In this document: piece after piece, positions 8,303 to 17,044 of the stretch
Position numbering within the stretch: position 1 is the first letter of the stretch
Layout: the number at the start of each line of letters is the position of its first letter
Assembly (NCBI RefSeq): GCF_003429085.1
Contig: NZ_QVTC01000073.1
Location: forward strand, 1 to 42,972
Source: Bacillus sp. V59.32b
GTDB taxonomy: Bacteria > Bacillota > Bacilli > Bacillales > DSM-1321
DNA: 42,972 nucleotides
Reading direction: 5' to 3'
Position numbers and translations under genes: made by a program
Notes under the pieces: generated by a model
The model's input: the letters and a program-made list of their open reading frames with translations, nothing else
Told to the model about the DNA's origin: nothing
Databases searched by the model: none

Positions 8303-11300
8303 ATGAAAAAAATACTTTCTATCGCAACAGCAGTTGTTTGTTTGCTTTCATTGTTTGCAGGTAATATCGCAATTACAGCAACAGCTAAGGAATCGGACAA
8401 ACCATTTTATTTATATGAGAAAGCGCCTGTAGAAAAAAGGGTGAAAGATCTGTTGGGACGAATGACGCTCGACGAAAAAGTCGGGCAGATAATCCAGGCA
8501 GAGCGGGCTTCTGTAACTCCTGATGATGTGAAGGAGTACAACTTAGAATCCGTTTTAAGCGGAGGTGGCTCGTTTCCGGATGGAAAGGAGGAAAACAGTA
8601 CACGTGAAAAGTGGTCGCAATTGGTAGATTCCTATCAAACTGGTGCGCTATCCACGCGATTAGGCATTCCGCTTTTATATGGGGCAGATGCTGTCCATGG
8701 ACACAATAATTTAAAAGGTGCGACTATTTTCCCGCATAATATCGGCTTGGGGGCTACCAGGAATCCTAGGTTAGTAGAGAAGATCGGAAGCGCCGCAGCG
8801 ACAGAGATTAAATCCTCAGGAGTAAACTGGACATTCGCCCCGACCGTCGCCAGTGTCCAGAATATTCAATGGGGCAGGACTTACGAAGGGTTTGGGGAGA
8901 ATTCCAAGCTCGTTGCAGACATGGGCGCAGCCTATATTAAAGGGTTCCAGGGCAAAGACCTGGCGAAAACTTCGAATGTTGTCGCTACCGCTAAGCACTT
9001 TATCGGCGAGGGCTACACGAAAGACGGAATCAATCAAGGGGACGTGACGGAGTATACGGAAGAAGAAATCCTTAAGATGGACAGGCAAATCTATCAGAAA
9101 GCAGTGGATGCAGGGGCCAGGACGGTGATGGCTTCTTTCCATAGCATCCATGGTTTGAAAATGCATGCGAATAAACGGCTGCTTACGGATGTTTTGAAGG
9201 GAGAGATGGGCTTTACCGGTTTTGTGATTTCTGATTGGTACGGGATTCAGCAAATCACGAAGGACCAGGATGGCAATCCGGTTTCCGGCTTAAAGCAGCA
9301 AATTGAAGTATCGGTTAATGCCGGAGTAGATATGCTGATGCAGCCTGAGAATTGGAAGGAAACATTAAAGCTGACAAAAGAATTAGTGAATGAAGGGAAA
9401 ATTTCTGAAAAACGTTTGGATGATGCCGTTTCAAGAATCGTCCGGGTGAAGTTTGAATCCGGTGCTTTTGAACATCCATTAACGGATCAAAAGCTGGCTA
9501 AAACTTTTGGTTCCAAAAAGAATCGGGAAATTGGACGGCAGGCTGTCAGCGAATCACTCGTCCTATTAAAGAACGATAATGTAAAGGGGAAACCGATTCT
9601 TTCCCAGCTGAACAAGATGGATGAAATCTTTGTAGCGGGCAGAAGCGCCGACGATATCGGCAAGCAGTCAGGTGGATGGACGATTACCTGGCAGGGCAAG
9701 TCCGGCAATATAACAGACGGTACCACGATTGTCGAGGGAATCAGGGAAGTGGCCGGAAAAGGAAAGAAAATCACGTATAACAAGCATGGCAGGGGCGCAA
9801 AAGGTCATGATGCAGCGGTTGTAGTTGTAGGGGAAGAACCATATGCAGAAGGCAACGGGGACACAAGAAAGTTGAATCTTAATCGTCTGGACCTGCTTAC
9901 ACTTGAAAATGTCCGCAAGGCTGATCCTGATATTCCGATCGTCGTTGTCCTTGTATCCGGCCGCCCGATGATCGTGACCGAAGAAATGGATGATTGGGCC
10001 GGACTGGTCGCAGCCTGGCTTCCGGGTACAGAAGGCGCCGGTGTCGCAGATGTCCTGTTTGGAGGCGAAGACTTTAAAGGGAAGCTGCCGGTCAAATGGC
10101 CTTTCTATCTGGAAGCTTATAAAAATAAAGACAAAAAGTATTTCTTATTTGATTATGGATATGGCTTAACGAAAAAGCAGGCAACCCCTAAATTGCCGGA
10201 GAAACCAGTGCTTCCCGAAAAACCCGGCTTGAAGGTGCCAGGGAAAATTGAAGCCGAGGATTTTTCCGATCAATACGGACTACAGACGGAAAATGCATCT
10301 GAAGGCACGCTTGATGTCGGTTGGGCTGATGCAAGGGATTGGCTCGAGTACGATATTAATGTCGCAGAGGACGGAGTCTATAACATAGATTTCCGCTATG
10401 CTGCGAATCTGAGCGGCCAGACGGGAGTCAACATCATCAGTGAAGACAAGAAGCTTTTAGGGAAGCTGCGGGTGGCGTCGACAGGCTGGTGGCAGAATTG
10501 GCAGACAGCTACCGTCGAAAATGTCGTCCTGAAAAAGGGAAAGCAAAAGATTAGGCTCGAATATATTGAGGGCTCGCTGAATTTAAACTGGTTTGATTTT
10601 AAACGGGTTGGCAGCATTCCGGATACACCGCCGCCCGTGGGTGATGTAAAACCGGAAATCATCCAGGAGAATGCAGTTGAATCCTGGATTACCAATGAAC
10701 GTGACCCTAGTGATGTTGCCTGGTATTTTGGACCAAGATATCAATCAGGAGATAAAAAGCTGGAGGAACAGGATAAACTGGATCTTACCAAGCCGGATGC
10801 ATCCAAGTTTACTACCATAAATATTAATCCAGCGAAAAAATACCAGAGCATGTATGGAATCGGTTCTTCAATGGATGAATCCACCATTCATAATCTGATC
10901 AAAATGTCTCCTTCTAAAAGACAGGAAGTTTTAAAGAAATTGCTTGACCCGAAAGACGGGATCGGCATGAGCCTGATGCGGACAACAATCGGCACGTCAG
11001 ATTTTACGGCTAGAAAGTTTTACAGCTATGACGATATGCCTCCGGGCCAGACAGATGTGGATCTCAAACATTTTTCGATTCAAAAGGATATCGATTACAA
11101 GATTATCGAAACACTTCAGCAAGCCAAAAAAATCAATCCGGACATTCAGTTTTTTTCTTCACCATGGAGCCCGCCAGGCTGGATGAAGACGACAGACAGC
11201 ATGGTCAGGGGACGCGTAAAAGATGAATACTTGCCTGTTCTCGCCAAATATTATTTGAAGTATTTCCAGGCTTATAAAGAGCAGGGAATCGATATCAGTG

Positions 11301-12040
11301 CGATGACTTTGCAGAATGAACCGATGCTGGAGATCGATTATCCGAGTACGAACATGCCGTACAGCCAGGCTGCAGAATTGGCCCAGCTATTGAGAAAAGA
11401 ACTGGATACGAATGGGTTCGAGCATGTCAAGCTTTGGGGCTTTGACCATAACCCAAGCGATACGGGTGCTTACGCAGAACAATTGTTAAAGGATAAGCGG
11501 GCATATGATGCATTGGATGGCACGGCTTTCCACGATTATGGCGGTTCCTTGTCTGAAATGACCAGATTGCACAACCTGTTCCCGGAGAAAAACGTCTACC
11601 TGACAGAACGTGCCGTGTGGGGAACTTATGGCGCCGATCGGATTGCCCAATACTTCCGAAATTGGGCGAGAAGCTATAATTCCTGGGTCGTCATGCTGGA
11701 TAGCGACATCCAGTCGCACCAATGGGTAGGGCAGCCGGATCCGACATTGCTGATCCAGGACTCAGCAGACAGAAATAACTACTGGCTGACTCCGGAATAC
11801 TATTTAACCGGACATTTTACGAAGTTTGTGAAGCCAGGTTCGATTCGCATTGACAGCGATTACGGCTCAGCAGATACCGTTACCAACGTGACATTCTTAA
11901 GTCCGGATGAAAAGAAAGTCGTGTCCGTGGTCATCAATCAATCGTACGAACCGCAGAAGTTCAAGCTGATCAGTGATGGCAAACAGATCAAAGGCGAGCT
12001 GCCGGCTAAATCAGTGGGTACTTACCGATGGGATAAATAA
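8303..12040 (+). CDS. Secreted GH3-CBM6-GH30 multidomain beta-glucanase
   Basis: A 1245-residue exported enzyme. Residues 1-28 form a Sec signal peptide ending near ATATA. Residues about 45-625 are a GH3 beta-glucosidase with the nucleophile in ISDW (Asp311) and the KHF signature at about 235. Residues about 645-775 are a CBM6 carbohydrate-binding module starting IEAEDFSDQYG. Residues about 830-1245 are a GH30 domain with SSPWSPPGWMK, acid/base Glu1006 in LQNEP and nucleophile Glu1102 in LTER. GH30 endo-enzymes and GH3 exo-enzymes together fit beta-1,6-glucan (pustulan, fungal wall) breakdown: the GH30 part cuts chains and the GH3 part frees glucose. Substrate is inference; GH30 also includes glucosylceramidases and xylanases. 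The start has GGAGG at 8291-8295. There is no anchor motif, so it is released. A GntR regulator follows. Confidence 0.88.
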   Translation: MKKILSIATAVVCLLSLFAGNIAITATAKESDKPFYLYEKAPVEKRVKDLLGRMTLDEKVGQIIQAERASVTPDDVKEYNLESVLSGGGSFPDGKEENSTREKWSQLVDSYQTGALSTRLGIPLLYGADAVHGHNNLKGATIFPHNIGLGATRNPRLVEKIGSAAATEIKSSGVNWTFAPTVASVQNIQWGRTYEGFGENSKLVADMGAAYIKGFQGKDLAKTSNVVATAKHFIGEGYTKDGINQGDVTEYTEEEILKMDRQIYQKAVDAGARTVMASFHSIHGLKMHANKRLLTDVLKGEMGFTGFVISDWYGIQQITKDQDGNPVSGLKQQIEVSVNAGVDMLMQPENWKETLKLTKELVNEGKISEKRLDDAVSRIVRVKFESGAFEHPLTDQKLAKTFGSKKNREIGRQAVSESLVLLKNDNVKGKPILSQLNKMDEIFVAGRSADDIGKQSGGWTITWQGKSGNITDGTTIVEGIREVAGKGKKITYNKHGRGAKGHDAAVVVVGEEPYAEGNGDTRKLNLNRLDLLTLENVRKADPDIPIVVVLVSGRPMIVTEEMDDWAGLVAAWLPGTEGAGVADVLFGGEDFKGKLPVKWPFYLEAYKNKDKKYFLFDYGYGLTKKQATPKLPEKPVLPEKPGLKVPGKIEAEDFSDQYGLQTENASEGTLDVGWADARDWLEYDINVAEDGVYNIDFRYAANLSGQTGVNIISEDKKLLGKLRVASTGWWQNWQTATVENVVLKKGKQKIRLEYIEGSLNLNWFDFKRVGSIPDTPPPVGDVKPEIIQENAVESWITNERDPSDVAWYFGPRYQSGDKKLEEQDKLDLTKPDASKFTTININPAKKYQSMYGIGSSMDESTIHNLIKMSPSKRQEVLKKLLDPKDGIGMSLMRTTIGTSDFTARKFYSYDDMPPGQTDVDLKHFSIQKDIDYKIIETLQQAKKINPDIQFFSSPWSPPGWMKTTDSMVRGRVKDEYLPVLAKYYLKYFQAYKEQGIDISAMTLQNEPMLEIDYPSTNMPYSQAAELAQLLRKELDTNGFEHVKLWGFDHNPSDTGAYAEQLLKDKRAYDALDGTAFHDYGGSLSEMTRLHNLFPEKNVYLTERAVWGTYGADRIAQYFRNWARSYNSWVVMLDSDIQSHQWVGQPDPTLLIQDSADRNNYWLTPEYYLTGHFTKFVKPGSIRIDSDYGSADTVTNVTFLSPDEKKVVSVVINQSYEPQKFKLISDGKQIKGELPAKSVGTYRWDK

Positions 12041-12051
12041 AAAATAGGATC

Positions 12052-12098
12052 AGAGGTTTCTTTACAATCGGTGTTTTGTAAAGAAACCTCTCTTATCA
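12052..12098 (+). terminator. Rho-independent terminator after the glycosidase gene
   Basis: AGAGGTTTCTTTACAA (12052-12067) pairs without mismatch with TTGTAAAGAAACCTCT (12076-12091). The T tract is weak (TCTTATCATTT), so some read-through into the regulator gene is possible. Confidence 0.75.
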
Positions 12099-12125
12099 TT
12101 TATAAATAAGAGGGGGAATCACAAG

Positions 12126-12830
12126 ATGGATGTAAAGTATAAAATCGTTGCAGAGCAAATGGAGAAAGAAATTTTGGAAGGGACATATGCCTTCAATACG
12201 AAGCTGCCAACGGAAGAAGCGTTGATGAAAAAGTTTGATGTCAGCCGAAATACGATCAGGAAAGCGATTGATAGCTTGGTGGAGCATGGCTATATCTATC
12301 AAGTTCAAGGCAGTGGAGTATTCTTAAGAGAATTTTCGCGGCCCGGCTGCATATCGATTAAGAATATGGTCGGCTTAACGAAAGAGTTTGAAAAGGACGA
12401 GATGTCCAGTAAATTGCTGGCGCTGGAATTAATGGTGGCCGACGAAGAATTGGCAGGGCAAATGAAATGTAAAGTGAATACCAACATCTATTTTCTCAAA
12501 CGAGTGAGATACCGAAATGGTGTACCTTTTGTGATCGAAGAGTCCTTTTATAATAAGGACCTCATTCCTCTGCTGGATAAAGAGATCGCAGGTGGTTCGA
12601 TCTATCGATACATAACAGACGATTTAAAATTGAAAGTTGGGTTTGCCGATAAAATCATTTCCTGTGAAAAGCTGAATGACGAGGATGCGGAGCTGTTAGG
12701 ACTTGAGTCTGGAGATCCTGCTTTAATTGTGGAAAATACGGTCTTTTTAAACACAGGCGTGGTTTTCGATATTTCTCGGGAGAAGTATAATTACACGACT
12801 GCAAAATTATTGATGTTGACGACGAGTTAA
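12126..12830 (+). CDS. GntR-family (HutC subfamily) transcriptional regulator
   Basis: A 234-residue DNA-binding regulator. Residues 1-70 are a winged HTH of the GntR type (KLPTEEALMKKFDVSRNTIR followed by KAIDSLVEHGYIYQVQGSG). Residues about 90-230 are a UTRA effector domain (FLKRVRYRNGVPFVIEESFY). UTRA regulators usually bind sugars or sugar phosphates and repress neighbouring carbohydrate genes until the inducer arrives. Placed 85 bases after the secreted glycosidase, it probably controls that gene, with gluco-oligosaccharide or a derivative as signal; this is inference from context. GAGGGGG at 12110-12116 precedes ATG 12126. The unit ends in its own terminator. No cognate operator was identified by eye. 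Confidence 0.85.
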   Translation: MDVKYKIVAEQMEKEILEGTYAFNTKLPTEEALMKKFDVSRNTIRKAIDSLVEHGYIYQVQGSGVFLREFSRPGCISIKNMVGLTKEFEKDEMSSKLLALELMVADEELAGQMKCKVNTNIYFLKRVRYRNGVPFVIEESFYNKDLIPLLDKEIAGGSIYRYITDDLKLKVGFADKIISCEKLNDEDAELLGLESGDPALIVENTVFLNTGVVFDISREKYNYTTAKLLMLTTS

Positions 12831-12842
12831 TAATACTAGACG

Positions 12843-12880
12843 CGGTAAAGTGCCGTGAAAGGACATTTTACCGTTTCCAT
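12843..12880 (+). terminator. Rho-independent terminator after the GntR gene
   Basis: CGGTAAAGTG (12843-12852) pairs with CATTTTACCG (12864-12873) with one G-U pair, followed by TTTCC. It lies 12 bases after the stop codon. Confidence 0.75.
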
Positions 12881-13097
12881 AATAATTTGTCGGGCTGGTA
12901 AAACGTAGTCAGATTTTAAGCTCAAAAATAGTTAATCCAGTATTGCTTCTTTATCAGGTTCATTCAGAAACTATTGCTGCAATCTTAACCAAAAACTCAT
13001 TGCTGCTGGAGGTAAATAACTAATTAATACTACAACCTTTTTTTTGGAACCAAACCGGAGTTGACATCGTCTATTTATAAAACGGGAGGTGCAGGGA

Positions 13098-13550
13098 ATG
13101 AAAACAAGGTTGGTTGGGGTTTTAGTTTTTGTGTTTTTTCTTCTAATGGGCTGTTCGGATGATGCGATGACTGGCGAAAAACCACCTAAAGGCATGATTG
13201 TCATTGGAGATGAATCATATCAGACCGAACCGGGATCTTATTGCTGGAAGGGGACGTGTGCTGACACTGCCGGTTCGGTTGAGTTGTTAAAAGGCAAAGT
13301 CCCTATAGAAGTGAAACCGAATGAGGAAGTGCGATTCGTCATCGATTACGAACCAAAACCAAATAAATTTCATCTGATACAGACAAGTGGGGGTAAGCAA
13401 ACGGAGATTGCGGTGACAGAAAATCGTTTCGTTGTTCCAAAAGAGAAAGGCATCTATTACTATGACTATGGTGTATGGTGGATGGATGATGAGGAAGAAC
13501 ATCTGTCGCATGGCGATGCTTTTTATGCTTTTGTTTTGGAGGTGGAATAA
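13098..13550 (+). CDS. Small secreted lipoprotein of unknown function
   Basis: A 150-residue precursor. The N-terminus has a short positive region, a hydrophobic stretch and a lipobox (LLMGC, Cys at about residue 19), so it should be lipidated and held on the outer face of the membrane. The mature part carries SYCWKGTCADTAGS with two cysteines, a lysine/proline-rich beta-type region and a tail of aromatic and acidic residues (YYYDYGVWWMDDEEEHLSHG). I do not recognise a named domain; the two Cys may form a disulfide. ATG 13098 is preferred over the upstream GTG 13089 because GGGAGG at 13084-13089 is well spaced from it. The gene is monocistronic as far as can be seen. Confidence 0.75.
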   Translation: MKTRLVGVLVFVFFLLMGCSDDAMTGEKPPKGMIVIGDESYQTEPGSYCWKGTCADTAGSVELLKGKVPIEVKPNEEVRFVIDYEPKPNKFHLIQTSGGKQTEIAVTENRFVVPKEKGIYYYDYGVWWMDDEEEHLSHGDAFYAFVLEVE

Positions 13551-13692
13551 CTACAAGGGCCTCTTGGTTTAATGCAAAAAGCTTTTAAATACAGAACAAA
13601 ATATTTTACAATCTCGAGCTTAAAAAACTGTCATTTATTGTTTGAATCTATTGAATCCAATATAATATAAACAAAAGAGGAGGTGAAAAGGA

Positions 13693-13929
13693 ATGGAGAA
13701 TTCAATCTTACAGGAACTAAAAGAAATGGAAGAACGACTTAACGGCCGTTTCGATAAAATTGATGAAAGACTGGAAGACTCTCAAAAATCTGAAGTTATG
13801 AAACTGCAAAAAAACATACTGAAAAAGCAGGAAGAAATGGAAATTGACACAGGGTATCTTGCACAAAGAGTAGAGGAACTTGCCAGGAAGGTATATAAAA
13901 TCGAGAGGAAGTTAAAAGATCAGGTGTAA
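13693..13929 (+). CDS. Small coiled-coil protein of unknown function
   Basis: A 78-residue, highly charged, almost wholly helical protein (ILQELKEMEERLNGRFDKID, EELARKVYKIERKLK). The heptad pattern predicts a coiled coil over most of its length, with a hinge near EIDTGYLAQ. No membrane segment or catalytic motif is present. A strong ribosome binding site (GAGGAGGTG, 13677-13685) precedes ATG 13693. Similar short coiled-coil proteins are common in Bacillus and have no assigned role. It stands alone between the lipoprotein gene and a bidirectional terminator. Confidence 0.7.
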   Translation: MENSILQELKEMEERLNGRFDKIDERLEDSQKSEVMKLQKNILKKQEEMEIDTGYLAQRVEELARKVYKIERKLKDQV

Positions 13930-14131
13930 ACGCGCACATAAATATTACTTGCTAACTAAGAATTCCACTAAATTTCTTCTAAGAAACTACTTCATTATTA
14001 TCCTCATGAAATCCATAGTATATTAAAATTATATGAATGATTTTAACCAAAAAACATTCGCAGGTGTGCCTGATATCAAGGTTGCCTAGGATTGCTATTA
14101 AGCTTCTTAATTGAATTGTTCTCTTAAATAT

Positions 14132-14178
14132 AAAGGCTGTATCAAAGGAGAGTGTTCTCCTTGATACAGCCTTTTATT
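14132..14178. terminator. Strong bidirectional terminator hairpin
   Basis: AAAGGCTGTATCAA (14132-14145) pairs with TTGATACAGCCTTT (14161-14174), and GGAGA/TCTCC extends the stem past a one-base bulge. T-rich sequence follows on the plus strand and A-rich sequence precedes it, so it can serve both strands. Confidence 0.8.
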
Positions 14179-14222
14179 TCATTATTTTGTGCTATTGTTA
14201 TGAGCGTCCAAAGTCAAGCAAC

Positions 14223-14411
14223 TTATTTTCTCATAGAGGGTTTAATGGACAGCTTTACATCACAAAGTATAGAACTATTTGGGAATTTGTTAATGTGTGT
14301 TACCCGCGTATCTAAATTCAAAATGTCTTCTGTAACATTTATAAATGATATCTTTCTTAGCTTTTTACTGACATCTCCAGCATCCTCCTCATAAGTACTA
14401 TCTGTTCCATT
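14223..14411 (-). pseudogene. Possible 3' relic of an unknown reverse-strand gene
   Basis: The minus strand is open for 62 codons with coding-like composition (STYEEDAGDVSKKLRKISFI, NVTEDILNLDTRVTHINKFP) and ends in TAA at 14223-14225, just before the bidirectional terminator. A TAG immediately upstream and the lack of any start codon in the N-terminal part mean no protein can be made. The family is not recognised and chance openness is possible. Confidence 0.3.
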
Positions 14412-14559
14412 CTATTTAAATAAAAACACTTTCTGTCTTATAAAGCATAAATTTCATCCATTTTATCAATTTTTTCATCCTAAATATCGTAGTGTATGAT
14501 TGTATAATTTACTTGTAGCAACACACATACAACAAAAGGAGGGATTCAAAAAGTATTTT

Positions 14560-14573
14560 TGAAAGCGGATACA
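14560..14573 (+). promoter_or_regulatory. cre-like box upstream of the ABC importer genes
   Basis: TGAAAGCGGATACA matches the cre consensus TGWNANCGNTNWCA at all fixed positions except one (A instead of T at position 10). It is 58 bases before the TTG start of the binding-protein gene and downstream of a TATAAT-like hexamer at 14503-14508, so it could act as a CcpA roadblock. Confidence 0.5.
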
Positions 14574-14630
14574 ATTAGTCTTGGAATTTATCGAAAGTGT
14601 CAGTCAATTAGTAATTAAGGGGGGAGCCAA

Positions 14631-15647
14631 TTGAAAAAGCATGTGGCACTCATAATTACAATCATTTTATCTGTCATGGTTGTATTAGCGGGTTGCAGTA
14701 CCGAACCGAATTTGAAGTCAGGCAGTACATCTAAAAAAAGCGGAGATGAATCTTCCTATAGCTACAAAACAAAGGAAGAGGGCGATATTGTTATCGGATT
14801 TTCACAATCCGTCATGGACCATCCGTTCAGGATTGCAAATGTGGAGAGTGCCAAAAAGGCAGCTAAGAAGCTGGGTGTCGAGCTTATTGTTACGGATGGG
14901 CAAGGCGATGTGAATAAAGAAATCTCAAATATAGAAAGCTTAATTGCTAGAAATGTGGATGCGATTATTGTGAGCAGCCTGTCTGGAAAGGCGATCTACC
15001 CGGCTTATAAACAGGTTGCACAGGCACAAATTCCTCTAATCATTGGGGCATCGGGTGTTCCAGATGATCCGAAAATTCCATATATAAGCTATGTCGCTAC
15101 TGATGAGGTTTCAATGGGACAAAGAGCGGCCCAGTATATTGCAGAACTTATGGGTGATAAAGGAAATCTGGTAATTCTAGACGGGGTTACTGAATCTACC
15201 AATTCGATACTTCGGAGTGAAGGATTCATGCCTGAGATTGAAAAGCATAAGGATATCAAAGTGGTAGCCCAACAATCAGGAGAATGGCTGCGTCTTCCAG
15301 CTATGGAAGTCATGAGTAATATTCTTCAGGCTAACAACAAGATTGATGTAGTTTTTGCCCAAAATGATGAAATGGCATTTGGCGCAATCGAAGCCATCAA
15401 AAAAGCTGGCCGCATGGATGAGATAAAAGTGGTTGGCATGGATGCCCAGAAAGAGGCATTGCAAATGATTAAGGAAACTGATGAATATGTCATGACAGTA
15501 AAAAATGAATGGGATTTAGAAACAGCTGTGAAACTAGCGATTGATGCGGTTCGCGGACAAGAAGTACCAAAAAGAAAAGAACTGGACGCACCGGTTATCG
15601 ATGATAAAAATGTTGATGGATTTTATGATCCAAAATCAGTTTTTTGA
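14631..15647 (+). CDS. Ribose-type ABC importer, substrate-binding lipoprotein
   Basis: A 338-residue lipoprotein of the periplasmic-binding-protein-like I fold (RbsB family). The signal peptide ends in the lipobox VLAGC (Cys about residue 22), anchoring it outside the membrane. The mature protein shows the RbsB-type pattern: IVIGFSQSVMDHPFRIANVE, then NIESLIARNVDAIIVSS, YISYVATDEVSMGQRAAQYI and a C-terminal AQNDEMAFGAIEAIKKAG. Such proteins deliver pentoses, hexoses or related cyclic compounds to RbsA/RbsC-type transporters. TTG 14631 has a GGGGGGAG ribosome binding site. It is the first gene of a unit with an M24 peptidase, two permeases and one ATPase; the ligand cannot be read from sequence, and the peptidase suggests it may not be a plain sugar. 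Confidence 0.88.
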   Translation: MKKHVALIITIILSVMVVLAGCSTEPNLKSGSTSKKSGDESSYSYKTKEEGDIVIGFSQSVMDHPFRIANVESAKKAAKKLGVELIVTDGQGDVNKEISNIESLIARNVDAIIVSSLSGKAIYPAYKQVAQAQIPLIIGASGVPDDPKIPYISYVATDEVSMGQRAAQYIAELMGDKGNLVILDGVTESTNSILRSEGFMPEIEKHKDIKVVAQQSGEWLRLPAMEVMSNILQANNKIDVVFAQNDEMAFGAIEAIKKAGRMDEIKVVGMDAQKEALQMIKETDEYVMTVKNEWDLETAVKLAIDAVRGQEVPKRKELDAPVIDDKNVDGFYDPKSVF

Positions 15648-15687
15648 AAATTAGTCTATACAAAATAATCTATTTGGAGGTTTTAAC

Positions 15688-16860
15688 ATGAAAATCGCTT
15701 ACGAAGATGTTTTGCAGGATATTCCGGTTATAGAGTATCAAGAACGTGTCAAGAAAGCTAGAGAGATGATGGAAAGACAAGGCTATGAAGGGCTGCTTGT
15801 GTGGTCGGATGCCGCAAGAATGAGTAATGTTCGTTGGCTGGCTAATTATCGTGCCTTTGATGGGGTGTTTCCTTACCCGGCGATGGTGTTCTTACCGCTA
15901 GAAGGAGATCCCATACTAATGGCAGAAGGAAGTCTTGTATCTTATGCGAAAGATGAAACTTGGTTCTCTGATGTCAGGGGAATCCGCCAGGAGCTACCAA
16001 ACGTTTTAAAAGATTTTCAGAAAAAGCATCCTAATAGCAAAATTGGTCTAAGTGGCTCTAAATATCTAGCCCTGGAGTTTTATGAGCAAATCCAAGACAG
16101 CCTTAATTCCTCAGTACACTTAGAGAAATCAAATATTATTGAGTATCTAAAGTCGATTAAAAGTGAAAATGAAATTAGAAACATGAAAGCCGCTGGTAGA
16201 CTTGCTGATATAGGCATTGAAACCATTCATGATCTGCTCAAAACGGAAAACTTGACGGAAAGGGAAGTTGCACGGCAGGCTTATGCTTCCATGTTTGCTC
16301 ATGGAGCTGACACAGTATCCTTTGACATCATGGTTCAGTCAGGACCGAACTCTTCGGACTACTTCTTAGCCCGCCCGCGGGATCGCCGAATCCAAAAAGG
16401 TGACACCGTATTGATTGATATTGGCTGCAGATATAATGGCTATTCCTCCGATATGGCGAGGGGTGTTGCCTACGGGAATGTATCCAAAGAAAAAGAGCGG
16501 CTTCTTGAGGTTTGCCTGGAGGCATGGAGAGAAGGGATGTCACGTTTACGGCCTGGAATGACAGGCGCTGAAGCTGATATAGCTGCCAATGAAGTGCTGA
16601 AAAGTGAAGGATATGACCATGCATCTGGAGAGGGTAGAGGCTGCGCCCATTCAACCGGAATGGATCCGGAGGAAGAAATTCCAGTCATCGGACCTGATAG
16701 CGAGGATGTTCTTGTTGAGAATCAAACCATTGCCTTTGAAATTACCCTTTTACAACCAGGAGTTGGCGGTACCAGAGTAGAAGATACAGTTGTTATTCGC
16801 AAGGATGGTGCAGAATCTCTTACTAATTTCCCGCATCGTTGTTTCTGGTACCAAGATTAA
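15688..16860 (+). CDS. M24-family metallopeptidase (Xaa-Pro dipeptidase/creatinase fold)
   Basis: A 390-residue cytoplasmic enzyme with the creatinase N-terminal domain (residues about 18-155) and a pita-bread catalytic domain. All five metal ligands of M24 peptidases are present: Asp244 and Asp255 (DIGCRYNGYSSD), His321 (CAHSTG), Glu351 (AFEITL) and Glu365 (RVEDTV). It should therefore bind two Mn/Co/Zn ions and hydrolyse an amide, normally Xaa-Pro. Creatinases share the fold, so a non-peptide substrate is possible. A good ribosome binding site (TTTGGAGG) precedes ATG 15688. It lies 40 bases after the binding-protein gene, inside an importer unit, which suggests it processes the imported compound or a conjugate of it. 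A hairpin terminator separates it from the permease gene. Confidence 0.88.
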   Translation: MKIAYEDVLQDIPVIEYQERVKKAREMMERQGYEGLLVWSDAARMSNVRWLANYRAFDGVFPYPAMVFLPLEGDPILMAEGSLVSYAKDETWFSDVRGIRQELPNVLKDFQKKHPNSKIGLSGSKYLALEFYEQIQDSLNSSVHLEKSNIIEYLKSIKSENEIRNMKAAGRLADIGIETIHDLLKTENLTEREVARQAYASMFAHGADTVSFDIMVQSGPNSSDYFLARPRDRRIQKGDTVLIDIGCRYNGYSSDMARGVAYGNVSKEKERLLEVCLEAWREGMSRLRPGMTGAEADIAANEVLKSEGYDHASGEGRGCAHSTGMDPEEEIPVIGPDSEDVLVENQTIAFEITLLQPGVGGTRVEDTVVIRKDGAESLTNFPHRCFWYQD

Positions 16861-16923
16861 TATATTAATATATTTCACTAGCTTTTCTGGGAAGATCAGC
16901 ATGTAGCAAACGCTTCTTACTTG

Positions 16924-16996
16924 GCTTTGCATCTTTTGTTGCAAGAACTGGGAAGTTTAATCCACTAAGTTCTTAAAAGGGATGCAAAGCTTTTTG
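16924..16996 (+). terminator. Internal terminator/attenuator in the importer unit
   Basis: GCTTTGCATC (16924-16933) pairs exactly with GATGCAAAGC (16981-16990) and is followed by TTTTTG. Inside the loop AAGAACT (16943-16949) pairs with AGTTCTT (16968-16974), giving a two-tier structure. It probably lowers expression of the permease and ATPase genes relative to the binding protein and peptidase. Confidence 0.75.
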
Positions 16997-17044
16997 ATTA
17001 TATGATGAAGCTGAATTCAAGAAATATGAAAGGGAACGACTGCG

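Noticed and set aside
8816-11722. Several antisense frames of 70-145 codons within the glycosidase gene
   Set aside because: They are shadows of a long GC-richer gene; no ribosome binding sites and Ser/Pro/Arg-rich composition.
13061-13097. TTGACA at 13061 as -35 box of the lipoprotein gene
   Set aside because: A -10 element at normal distance would fall on the ribosome binding site, so it cannot be the promoter of this gene.
14152-14394. 80-codon plus-strand frame rich in Phe/Ser
   Set aside because: It begins inside the right arm of a terminator and has no ribosome binding site; the minus strand is the more coding-like one here.
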